Shown here in pieces: positions 8,934-17,240 of a stretch of 64,000 nucleotides of DNA. Under the pieces are notes generated by a model. The model was not told the DNA's origin. It saw nothing but the letters and a program-made list of their open reading frames with translations, and searched no databases. A program made the position numbers and the translations under genes. The DNA lies in assembly GCA_001802455.1 (NCBI GenBank), contig MGXZ01000023.1, positions 62,001 to 126,000 of the forward strand, given 5' to 3'. Position 1 is the first letter of the stretch, and each line of letters starts with the position of its first letter. The stretch comes from Gammaproteobacteria bacterium RIFCSPHIGHO2_12_FULL_39_24 (GTDB taxonomy: Bacteria; Pseudomonadota; Gammaproteobacteria; Coxiellales; Coxiellaceae).

Positions 8934-10096
8934 TCCATCAACGCTTAGAATCATTTCTCAAAAAAAGACGTTGCACATTATTGGGTGTGGGCCCTATGAG
9001 TTTAAATTGCGTCGATGCAACCATTGAGTTAGCCAACGAATACGAAACGCCCATTATGTTGATTGCAAGTCGAAGACAAATTGATTCGGAAGAATTTGGT
9101 GGTGGTTATACTAATAATTGGACAACAACTGATTTTGCAAAATATGTCATCGATCACGATAAGAAAGGCAAAATTTTACTAGCACGTGATCATGGCGGAC
9201 CTTGGCAAAATACAAAGGAAAAAGAGGCAAAATTAAGTTTAAGACAAGCGATGGAATCGGCAAAATCATCTTACCGCGTGGATTTGGAAGCAGGTTTTCA
9301 AATTATACATATTGATCCCAGTGTTGATATTCATAGCAGTCCAAACGTAGATGAAGTGTTAGATCGTATTTTTGAATTATATGAATTTTGTTATTCGCAA
9401 GCACAAAAAATGCATAAAGAAATTATTATTGAAATTGGCACAGAAGAACAAAATGGTAGTACTAATTCGCAGGACGAATTGGATTATACATTAAATACAG
9501 TTCAACAATTCTGTAAAAAAAATCATTTACCCAACCCATCATTTGTTGTCATTCAATGTGGTACGCGTGTGATGGAAACACGCAACGTGGGTTCTTTTGA
9601 TAGCCCTATTCGCGTTGCGCACGAAATTCCGGCAGAAATTCAATTACCCAAAATGATTGAGATCTGTAATCGTTATGGTATTTTCATGAAAGCGCACAAT
9701 ACCGATTATTTAACAGATGAAGCGTTGCAATGGCATCCTAAATTAGGAATTCATGCAGCCAATGTTGCGCCAGAATATGGTGTTGCAGAAACACGCGCAT
9801 TCATTTCTTTACTGGAAAATAACGGTCTTTCTGATCTTGCTGAGCGTTTTTTAAAATTATCGTATGACTCTAATAAGTGGGATAAATGGATGTTAAAAAA
9901 TACGAGCGCAACAGACACGGATCGCGCCATTATTGCAGGACATTATGTTTTTTCAAAACCAGAATGCATTGAAATTAAAAATAAAGCACAAAAAATACTA
10001 TTGCCCAAAGGCATTGATCTGAGCATGCATTTAAAACAAGCAGTAAAAAATAGTATTTTGCGTTATCTGCGTCATTTTCGTTTGGTGAGGCACTAA
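8930..10096 (+). CDS. GatZ/KbaZ-like (tagatose-bisphosphate aldolase non-catalytic subunit) TIM-barrel protein
   Basis: About 388 residues, with the start chosen at ATG 8930, which overlaps the upstream TGA; a GTG nine bases earlier is possible. The sequence keeps features of the D-tagatose-1,6-bisphosphate aldolase GatZ/KbaZ family: GVGPMSLNCVDATIELA at the start, LLARDHGGPWQ, and VDLEAGFQIIHIDPS. In enteric bacteria GatZ/KbaZ is a companion of the catalytic subunit GatY/KbaY; no such partner is in this window. Here it follows a KdsC-like phosphatase and may itself act as an aldolase or isomerase on a transketolase-derived sugar phosphate. Family assignment is good; function in this locus is inference. 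Confidence 0.7.
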   Translation: MIHQRLESFLKKRRCTLLGVGPMSLNCVDATIELANEYETPIMLIASRRQIDSEEFGGGYTNNWTTTDFAKYVIDHDKKGKILLARDHGGPWQNTKEKEAKLSLRQAMESAKSSYRVDLEAGFQIIHIDPSVDIHSSPNVDEVLDRIFELYEFCYSQAQKMHKEIIIEIGTEEQNGSTNSQDELDYTLNTVQQFCKKNHLPNPSFVVIQCGTRVMETRNVGSFDSPIRVAHEIPAEIQLPKMIEICNRYGIFMKAHNTDYLTDEALQWHPKLGIHAANVAPEYGVAETRAFISLLENNGLSDLAERFLKLSYDSNKWDKWMLKNTSATDTDRAIIAGHYVFSKPECIEIKNKAQKILLPKGIDLSMHLKQAVKNSILRYLRHFRLVRH

Positions 10097-10920
10097 TGAA
10101 ACGAATTGCAACTATTATTCTCAATCGTAATTTACCCGACGTCACCAATCGTTTGTGCGAACATCTGATGCAATATGATTCCGATTTAATAGATATCTAT
10201 GTTGTTGAAGCGGGTTCTGATCCAGAGCAGTGTTCACGTTACGCAACTTGGCATGTGAATTCGCCTGACGTCATGACGCATGGTTTGCGCTATTGTCGAG
10301 GCATGAATTATGGCTTAAGTCGATTGTGGTTAGAGAATAAATTTAAACAATATGATGCCTTTTTTTTATTAACAAACGATACTGAATTGCAAAACTGTAA
10401 AACACTTGCGCCTCTGATGAAAATTTTAGATCAACATCCTCGAGTTGGAATTTTATCTCCTTGTTCTGAACGATGGGGTGAACGTTTATTACTTAACAAA
10501 CAGAAAACGAAATATTTTTGGTTTATTCATAACAACGCGTATTTATTGCGTCGTGAATTTATTGAATCGATTTGCAATGAAGATGAACCCAATGAAATGG
10601 GATTTTTATTTGATGGTACTAATTTTCGTGGATATGGCACAGAAAGTGAATTAATTGCAAAAGCCTATGCAAACGATTGGGCAGCAGCAATTACTGCGGA
10701 AGTGTGGGCGAGTGAAAATGAAAGCTACTTAATTGACAAAGCAGATCTTATTAAAACAGAAGGCTATGAAGAAAATTTAAAATTATATATCGATGAAGGT
10801 TTACGTTGGATGCGCAACAAATATGGTTTTAAGAATCGCTGGTCAATGCAACATTATGTTAAATCATTCTATGATCATTTTTTTGAGTTCCATCCTGAGT
10901 TTAAGGTTTATCAATTATGA
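10096..10920 (+). CDS. Family 2-like (GT-A) glycosyltransferase
   Basis: A 274-residue GT-A-type protein. It opens with a nucleotide-sugar-binding strand IATIILNRN, has VVEAGSD where GT2 enzymes have VDNGSxD, and a DxD-like LLTNDTELQ near residue 95. No membrane spans. Start ATG overlaps the upstream stop by one base (TAATG). Predicted to transfer an activated sugar to the growing glycan at the inner face of the membrane. The linkage and donor cannot be read from sequence. Confidence 0.75.
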   Translation: MKRIATIILNRNLPDVTNRLCEHLMQYDSDLIDIYVVEAGSDPEQCSRYATWHVNSPDVMTHGLRYCRGMNYGLSRLWLENKFKQYDAFFLLTNDTELQNCKTLAPLMKILDQHPRVGILSPCSERWGERLLLNKQKTKYFWFIHNNAYLLRREFIESICNEDEPNEMGFLFDGTNFRGYGTESELIAKAYANDWAAAITAEVWASENESYLIDKADLIKTEGYEENLKLYIDEGLRWMRNKYGFKNRWSMQHYVKSFYDHFFEFHPEFKVYQL

Positions 10921-11675
10921 GCAAGCAACTTTATGGAAACATTATTGTTAATCAATTTGTATTAGATTTTTTAGGTAAAAAAGTATTATCCTCAGGACCA
11001 TTTGATTATTATATTTATCAGACAATTGAAAATGAAACAATAAGCTTAAATGAATTGCGTTCTTTTACAATTTATATTTTTGATAAACAATCTGAAACAA
11101 AAATTAAAGTTAATGAAATAAATTATTTTTTAGAACAAGGGGATTGTCTTCAAGCTGAAAATTGCGCGGTTGATTTAACAACATTTGGCGGGACTGCTAC
11201 ACTGCTCATTGCAGGAACAACACAACCACATCCATCTCTAGAAGGACTTTTTCTCACAAAATATGCTGATATTTATAAAGTTGAAAAACCCTGGGGTTAC
11301 GAGCTGTGGATTAATGGTCAACATCCTTGTTATGCATTAAAAAAAATATCTATCAAAGCGGGAACTAAAACCAGTCTGCAATATCATAACTTTAAGCAAG
11401 AAACAAACGTGCTTTTTCAAGGATTGGCTAATTTGCATTACAAAAAGAATATTTTGGTTGAAAATGATTGCGTGAGTGCATCAGATATTTCAACAATACT
11501 TTTAAAGCCTATTAGTGCAATGGATGTTGTGCCAAAAACTTTGCACCGTGTTGAGGCAATAACGGATATTGTAACATTCGAAACATCAACGCCTCATTTA
11601 GATGACGTTATTCGAGTGCAGGATGATAGTAAGCGTCCCGATGGCAGACTAATTGAGGAGCATATAAACACATGA
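10917..11675 (+). CDS. Cupin-domain sugar isomerase-like protein
   Basis: A 252-residue protein. The C-terminal half carries the KPWGYELWING signature and a cupin core (GTKTSLQYH, then ETNVLFQG), like the phosphomannose-isomerase II domain at the end of ManC and free-standing sugar-phosphate cupins. The N-terminal 110 residues are unassigned and may form a second, degenerate cupin. ATGA overlaps at both ends place it in a translationally coupled string with a glycosyltransferase and a kinase/nucleotidyltransferase. Isomerase or epimerase activity on a sugar phosphate is plausible but unproven. Confidence 0.7.
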   Translation: MSKQLYGNIIVNQFVLDFLGKKVLSSGPFDYYIYQTIENETISLNELRSFTIYIFDKQSETKIKVNEINYFLEQGDCLQAENCAVDLTTFGGTATLLIAGTTQPHPSLEGLFLTKYADIYKVEKPWGYELWINGQHPCYALKKISIKAGTKTSLQYHNFKQETNVLFQGLANLHYKKNILVENDCVSASDISTILLKPISAMDVVPKTLHRVEAITDIVTFETSTPHLDDVIRVQDDSKRPDGRLIEEHINT

Positions 11676-13261
11676 CAACGCTCACCGTTTGTATTCTCAC
11701 TGCAGGACGTGGTTCTCGTATGGGCGAGATGGGAAAAATACTTAACAAAGCGTTATTTCCAATTAATGGAAAAGCCATTATTTCACATATTATTAGCCAA
11801 TTTCCAGACAGCGCTGAATTTGTTATTGGGCTTGGTTTTTACGGAGAACAAGTTAAAAATTATTTACAAATTGCGCACAACAATAAAAAATTTATTTTTC
11901 AAGAAATAGATAATTTTGATAAGCCAGGAAGTGGGCCAGGTTATTCTTTGTTATGTTGTAAAGCACAATTACAAAAACCATTTTATTTTGTGTCATGCGA
12001 TACTTTATGGAATAACGCTATTGACTGGAACGCAAATCATAATTGGATGGGTGTAGATTCAGTTGATCAATCTGTTTCAAAAAATTACTGCAATTTAAAA
12101 ATTGTAGATCGTCATGTAACAGCGCTTTTAGATAAAGAAACTATTCCTGATAATACTTATCAAGCATTTGTTGGATTGTGTTTTATTCAAGATTACTCTA
12201 TTTTTTTTGATGCACTGAAAAACACAGAAACCATTTTGGGTGAGCATCAAATATCAAACGGATTAAAAGCATTAATTAAAAAAACAACAGTCAATGCACA
12301 ACCCATTCAATGGACTGATGTTGGCGATGAAAAAAAATTTAAAACGATGGTGAGTCGTTACGAAAATTATGATTTTAGCAAACAAGATGAAGCGTTGTAT
12401 TTTGTTAATAACAAAGTTATTAAATTTTTTTCAAATGCGTTATCTGCAAAACAACGTGTTGAAAAAACAAAACTAAATCCATCTGTTTTTCCTGTGATTA
12501 CCGATAGTATAGAACAATTTTACGCATACGATTTCCAAACAGGAAATACACTTTATCAAAAAAATACCCCTATTATTTTTAAAAAATTACTTAAATGGTT
12601 AGATGAGAAGTTGTGGATTCGTCAAATGATAAGCCCGACCATCATGAAATCTTCTTGTTTAAATTTCTATAAAGAAAAAACAGAAAAAAGGATTACACTG
12701 TATCATAAGAAATATTCTAACAGCGACCGTACATCAAAAATAAATAATCAAATTATTCCTGCTATGACAGATCTCATAAAGAAAATACCATGGGAAATCT
12801 TATGTGACGGGATTCCGAGCTTTATTCACGGTGATTTGCATTTTGATCACACTATTTTTAACCTTGAAAAAAATACGTTTTCATTAATTGATTGGAGACA
12901 AGATTTTGGTGGGCATGTTGAATTTGGTGATCTTTATTATGATTTGGCGAAAATGTATGGCGGGATTATTTTAAATTATGATTATATTAAATTAAATTTG
13001 CTGACGTATAGTGAAAATCAAGATGAAATATTTTTTGATTTTGCTCAGCGCTTTCAATCAAAAAACTATCTTGAAATTTTTTCAGATTTTATTCATAAAA
13101 AAGGATATTATTTAGATAAAATTCAGTTGATTGTTTCTTTGATTTATTTAAACATGTCGCCATTACATCATTATCCATTTGACAAAATGCTATACGCGAT
13201 GGGGCGACAAATGCTGTACAACCAATTAAATAAGATGACCATGGATTGTGAACTCATATGA
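11672..13261 (+). CDS. Bifunctional nucleotidyltransferase-phosphotransferase (NTP-transferase plus APH/choline-kinase-like kinase)
   Basis: A 529-residue fusion. Residues 5-230 form a sugar-phosphate nucleotidyltransferase with the loop LTAGRGSRMGE (9-19), the lysine in LNKALFPING, and FVSCD (106-110) as the metal-binding region. Residues about 240-529 form a protein-kinase-like phosphotransferase with HGDLHFDH (386-393) and DWRQDFGG (407-414). The pair would phosphorylate a substrate and then activate it with a nucleotide. LicC/LicA-type phosphocholine enzymes combine the same two activities, so choline, ethanolamine, a polyol or a sugar are all possible substrates. ATGA overlaps on both sides. 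Confidence 0.85.
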   Translation: MTTLTVCILTAGRGSRMGEMGKILNKALFPINGKAIISHIISQFPDSAEFVIGLGFYGEQVKNYLQIAHNNKKFIFQEIDNFDKPGSGPGYSLLCCKAQLQKPFYFVSCDTLWNNAIDWNANHNWMGVDSVDQSVSKNYCNLKIVDRHVTALLDKETIPDNTYQAFVGLCFIQDYSIFFDALKNTETILGEHQISNGLKALIKKTTVNAQPIQWTDVGDEKKFKTMVSRYENYDFSKQDEALYFVNNKVIKFFSNALSAKQRVEKTKLNPSVFPVITDSIEQFYAYDFQTGNTLYQKNTPIIFKKLLKWLDEKLWIRQMISPTIMKSSCLNFYKEKTEKRITLYHKKYSNSDRTSKINNQIIPAMTDLIKKIPWEILCDGIPSFIHGDLHFDHTIFNLEKNTFSLIDWRQDFGGHVEFGDLYYDLAKMYGGIILNYDYIKLNLLTYSENQDEIFFDFAQRFQSKNYLEIFSDFIHKKGYYLDKIQLIVSLIYLNMSPLHHYPFDKMLYAMGRQMLYNQLNKMTMDCELI

Positions 13262-14388
13262 AAATGAATCATAGTGTTAGAAGTACAAGTTTATTAACAC
13301 GAAAAAAAAGTTTAGAGCCGTTGCACTCTTTTAAAAAATTCCCTGTTTTTATTGGCTGCACCGACCAACCTAGAAGCAAAGATATTCATGCCAATATGAA
13401 TTTTGATATCTGCACTGAAACAGGTTTAATCCAACTGCGGAAATTAATTCCGCTTGACTTAATATACAAAGAATCTCATTCTGAAGCAGTTGGCGGAGTT
13501 TGGAAAGAACATCATGATCAATTTTCTAAGTTTGTCGGAAAATATAAACTCGCCAAGATTCTAGAAATTGGAGGATCAAATGGCGTCATTGCAAAAAAGA
13601 TAATTGACAAAAACCCACATACAACGATTACTATTGTTGAACCCAGTCCTTCTATAAAAAGTATTGGTAATATTACAGTCATCAAAGATTATTTTAACGA
13701 GAAATTTCGGTATAAAAAGCAAGTTGATGCAATCATTCACTCGCATGTTCTTGAACATTTGCTTGATCCATCTGTTTCATTAAAACAAATACATGATTTT
13801 CTGCCAATGGGTGCGAAACAATTGTTTTCCATACCTAACCTAGAAAAATGGCTTTCAAAAAAATTTCCTAACACGCTTAATTTTGAGCATACTGTGTTTT
13901 TATCAGAATATTTTACGGATTGTTTATTGAAAAAAAATGGTTTTAAAATTATCGAAAAGCAGTATTTTGGTGATCACAGTATTTTTTATGCAACTGAAAA
14001 GGTCAATCATTACTCTAATCTTGTTATAAAAAATAAGTATATTCGGTATAAAAAAATGTTTAATGATTTAGTTCATGAATATGAAAATTCAGCCGAGATA
14101 TTCAATAGAAAAATTGATAAATTTAATGGCGAAGTATATTTATTTGGTGCTCATATTTTCTCACAATTTCTAATTTATTTTGGATTAGATCAAAAAAATA
14201 TTCCAGCTATTCTTGATAATGCAAAATCGAAAGAAAATAAACGATTATACGGTACCAATCTCTTTGTAAAAAATCCAAATTACTTAAAAAACAAGAAAAA
14301 AGTGGCTGTAATCGTTAAGGCGGGATCTTATACGCAAGAAATAAAAAATCAATTAAAAAAAATAAATAAAAGTGTCGTGATATGGTAA
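13258..14388 (+). CDS. C-methyltransferase-like SAM-dependent methyltransferase
   Basis: A 376-residue protein. The architecture resembles sugar C-methyltransferases: an N-terminal segment (to about 85), a central class I SAM-binding domain with ILEIGGSNG (around 101-109) and VEPSPS, and a C-terminal Rossmann-like domain (about 295-376, starting VYLFGAHIF). The N-terminal segment lacks the paired CxxC zinc ligands present in TylCIII-type enzymes, unlike the second C-methyltransferase at 38203. It lies just upstream of the CMP-sugar synthetase. Likely modifies a sugar or precursor; methyl position and acceptor are unknown. Confidence 0.7.
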   Translation: MKMNHSVRSTSLLTRKKSLEPLHSFKKFPVFIGCTDQPRSKDIHANMNFDICTETGLIQLRKLIPLDLIYKESHSEAVGGVWKEHHDQFSKFVGKYKLAKILEIGGSNGVIAKKIIDKNPHTTITIVEPSPSIKSIGNITVIKDYFNEKFRYKKQVDAIIHSHVLEHLLDPSVSLKQIHDFLPMGAKQLFSIPNLEKWLSKKFPNTLNFEHTVFLSEYFTDCLLKKNGFKIIEKQYFGDHSIFYATEKVNHYSNLVIKNKYIRYKKMFNDLVHEYENSAEIFNRKIDKFNGEVYLFGAHIFSQFLIYFGLDQKNIPAILDNAKSKENKRLYGTNLFVKNPNYLKNKKKVAVIVKAGSYTQEIKNQLKKINKSVVIW

Positions 14389-14431
14389 CTACGCGGGTCA
14401 TAAAAAAAATCCAATTTGGGTGGATTGAAAA

Positions 14432-15145
14432 TTGAATAGGTTATGCACGATTTGTGCCAGAGGTGGTTCAAAAGGCGTTACAAACAAAAATATTATTGAT
14501 ATTGCTGGCAAACCGCTTATTGCCCATACTATCATCCAAGCTAAAAAATCAGAATTATTTGATTACATTGCTGTGAGCAGTGACTCTTCAGAGATTAGAG
14601 AAGTTGCGATGAAATGGGGGGCTGACTTTACCATTACACGACCACAAGAGTTAGCAAGTGATACGGCTGCAAAAATACCTGCAATCCAGCATGCAGTAAA
14701 CACTGCTGAAAAAAAACTGAATGGCGGGAAATCGTATGATATTATTGTTGATCTCGATGCGACATCTCCATTACGAATTGTATTGGATATTAAAAATGCC
14801 GTTATGGAATTTGAATCTAATAACGAAGCAATGAATTTAATTTCTATCACAAAAGCACACAGATCACCTTATTTTAATATGGTCGAAGTTTATAATGGCT
14901 ATGCAAAATTAATAAAACCGCTTTCAGATACGATTATCCGAAGACAAGACACTCCAGCTTGCTATGATATGAATGCATCTATATATATATGGCGTCGCGA
15001 CACATTGTTTCAAAATCAAAGTGTATTAACCAATAAAACAATGACGTATTTTATGCCAGAAGAGAGATCAATTGACATAGACACGGAATTTGATTTGAAA
15101 ATAGTAAGATTTTTAGCAGAAAGCAGAATGGATATGCAAGAGTGA
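14432..15145 (+). CDS. neuA: CMP-sugar synthetase (acylneuraminate cytidylyltransferase family)
   Basis: A 237-residue cytidylyltransferase that would couple CMP to a 2-keto-3-deoxy sugar acid such as a nonulosonate or Kdo-like sugar. The CTP-binding motif RLCTICARGGSKGVTNKN (residues 3-20) is diagnostic, followed by AVSSDS and DLDATSPLR. Start is TTG at 14432 with GGTGG nine bases upstream. It is coupled to an SDR that resembles PtmA, which is adjacent to the NeuA-like PtmB in Campylobacter flagellar glycan loci. The symbol denotes family; no sugar-acid synthase (NeuB) is in this window, so the acid that is activated is uncertain. It is the only obvious CMP-sugar producer here. Confidence 0.85.
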   Translation: MNRLCTICARGGSKGVTNKNIIDIAGKPLIAHTIIQAKKSELFDYIAVSSDSSEIREVAMKWGADFTITRPQELASDTAAKIPAIQHAVNTAEKKLNGGKSYDIIVDLDATSPLRIVLDIKNAVMEFESNNEAMNLISITKAHRSPYFNMVEVYNGYAKLIKPLSDTIIRRQDTPACYDMNASIYIWRRDTLFQNQSVLTNKTMTYFMPEERSIDIDTEFDLKIVRFLAESRMDMQE

Positions 15146-15963
15146 ATAGTTATCAGCAGATGTTTAACTTATCAGAAAGGGTTGCTGTTGTCACAGGTGC
15201 TGCGGGTATTTTGGGTGCTGAATTGTGTGTTGCGTTAGGTGAGTTGGGTGCACGCGTTGCTTGCTTGGATTGTCACGAAGACCATTTATCTACACTTGAA
15301 AAAAAATTAAGTAATCATTGTAACGCAAATCAATTTTTAATTTTGCCATGCGATATTTCGAATGCTGATTCTGTTGATATCACAATAAAGCATGTTTTAA
15401 AGCATTTTTCTTGCATTGATATTTTATTCAATAATGCAGCAACCAAATCAAAAAACCCACGTGATTTTTTCATAAATTTTTCAGATTATCCGATTGATCT
15501 TTGGCGCGAAATTATGGCGGTTAATTTAGATGGTATGTTCTTAATGGCACAGGCTGTTGGTAAACACATGCTTTCAAAAAAACAGGGCAGTATCATACAA
15601 ACCGCATCGATGTATGGTCTCATAGGACCAGATCAACGTATTTATGAGGGATCTCATTATTTAGAAGGCGAAATTAACACGCCCGCTGTTTATACCGCAT
15701 CAAAGGCTGGCGTCATTGGCCTAACAAAACATTTGGCGACATTATGGGGATCATACAATATTCGTGTGAACGCAATTTGTCCGGGTGGCGTGAGTAGCGG
15801 ACAAAATTCACTTTTTCAAGAAAAATATTCAGCACGTGTACCGATGGGAAGAATGGCTGAAAAAAAAGATATCGTTGGACCCATGTTATTTTTGGCCAGT
15901 GATGCATCTCAATACGTAACTGGACAAGTGCTGTATGCAGATGGTGGGTTATCATCATGGTAG
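15142..15963 (+). CDS. SDR oxidoreductase, PtmA-like
   Basis: A 273-residue classical short-chain dehydrogenase. Cofactor motif TGAAGILG (18-25), NNAATKS region, catalytic Ser in TASMYG, and Y-T-A-S-K for the Tyr-Lys pair. The segment MYGLIGPDQRIYEGS resembles PtmA-type enzymes from flagellar-glycan loci. GTG start at 15142 overlaps the stop of the CMP-sugar synthetase gene. Probably reduces or oxidises a keto group on a precursor of the CMP-activated sugar. Complete and apparently functional. Confidence 0.82.
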   Translation: MNSYQQMFNLSERVAVVTGAAGILGAELCVALGELGARVACLDCHEDHLSTLEKKLSNHCNANQFLILPCDISNADSVDITIKHVLKHFSCIDILFNNAATKSKNPRDFFINFSDYPIDLWREIMAVNLDGMFLMAQAVGKHMLSKKQGSIIQTASMYGLIGPDQRIYEGSHYLEGEINTPAVYTASKAGVIGLTKHLATLWGSYNIRVNAICPGGVSSGQNSLFQEKYSARVPMGRMAEKKDIVGPMLFLASDASQYVTGQVLYADGGLSSW

Positions 15964-17240
15964 AACGTTATTCAACTATTCGTGAAGTATCGATGAGGCG
16001 CGTTATCAGAAAATGTATCCGACTATTTATTTTTGCTTCTTCGTTACCCATTTCATTGATATTAATTCTCTTATTTCCACTCTATAAAATAAAATGGTTT
16101 TATCTGCGCTCTGATCGTATTGGACATTACGCGATGAACACAGAATTGTTGCTGTGTTATTTAGATAGGATTCAAACACAACAGAAAAAAACAACCGTTA
16201 TTTTTTATCTGTCAGAAGCACCTATTTGTAATAATCAACTTCATCTTATGTGGAAAAGAATCATTTTTATTTTTCCATTCGCAGCGCTCGCTGATTACAT
16301 TGATAGGACAATGGCGTTGATTCTGGGAAAATATTACAAAAATAAAGGTATTCTTGAATTAGGATGCGCCGATCGACATGAAAGTCTTAAGCAATACCCA
16401 TCACATTTATCTTTTACGCAAGATGAAAAAATACAAGGTGAAGTTCTATTGCAAAAGTTAGGTGTGTCAAAGCAATTTAAATGGGTATGCATTTTGGCCA
16501 GAGATTCCGCATACTTAGATCAATATTTATCAGGAATGAATTGGGCTTATCACAATTTTCGAGATTGCGATATCGATAACTTCAAAAAAACTGCACTCTT
16601 TCTAGCAAACAATGGTTATTATGTGATTCGCATGGGGAAGTCAGTCAAAAAACCATTTTTTGTTGATCATCCTAACGTGATTGATTACGCGAATCATTCG
16701 CTGCGATCTGATTTCTTAGATATCTATCTATCAGCACATTGCGAATTTTTTATTTCAACGGCAACGGGTCTTGATTCAGTGCCTAAAATTTTTAGACGAC
16801 CTGTATTGTTGGTTAACATAGCACCAATTAAAGGGCAGCTAGAATATTTTTATCCTAATGAATTATTTATATTTAAAAAATTTTATGATCAGAACCAGCA
16901 GCGTTATCTTTCCTTGCAAGAAGTTGATTTTGAATTAAACAGCTATCGTGATGTGCAATATGAAGCGACTAAGCGAAACTGGGTAATTGTTGAAAACACG
17001 GAAGATGAAATTCTAGAAGTGACTCAGGAAATGTGCAAAAAAATGAATATGAAAGAAAATATAAATAAAGCAAATGCAATTCAGGCGATGTTATCAAAGC
17101 CCTATTTGTTTTCAGGAATCATGGATAGAGAATTGTTAAAAGACCATCCTGAAAAATTTTATGTTAAAATCGGCGAACACTTTATGGAAAATAACACTTT
17201 CTTATTTCATGGTATCAAGGACGAATGTGAATTTGCTTGA
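15957..17240 (+). CDS. TIGR04372-type putative glycosyltransferase
   Basis: A 427-residue protein. It matches what I recall of the TIGR04372 family: a hydrophobic N-terminus (LFIFASSLPISLILILLF), then ARDSAYLDQY, YHNFRDCDIDNF and the late STATGLDSVP segment. These are putative polysaccharide glycosyltransferases of GT-B-like build, probably membrane-associated. The listed start overlaps the previous gene by 7 bases; ATG at 15993 would give a shorter protein starting directly at the basic-hydrophobic anchor and is equally possible. Donor and acceptor unknown. Confidence 0.7.
   Translation: MVERYSTIREVSMRRVIRKCIRLFIFASSLPISLILILLFPLYKIKWFYLRSDRIGHYAMNTELLLCYLDRIQTQQKKTTVIFYLSEAPICNNQLHLMWKRIIFIFPFAALADYIDRTMALILGKYYKNKGILELGCADRHESLKQYPSHLSFTQDEKIQGEVLLQKLGVSKQFKWVCILARDSAYLDQYLSGMNWAYHNFRDCDIDNFKKTALFLANNGYYVIRMGKSVKKPFFVDHPNVIDYANHSLRSDFLDIYLSAHCEFFISTATGLDSVPKIFRRPVLLVNIAPIKGQLEYFYPNELFIFKKFYDQNQQRYLSLQEVDFELNSYRDVQYEATKRNWVIVENTEDEILEVTQEMCKKMNMKENINKANAIQAMLSKPYLFSGIMDRELLKDHPEKFYVKIGEHFMENNTFLFHGIKDECEFA

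Noticed and set aside
14408-14426. Short inverted repeat AATCCA...TGGATT before the CMP-sugar synthetase
   Set aside because: Six-base arms in AT-rich sequence are expected by chance, and it overlaps the ribosome-binding region without further support.
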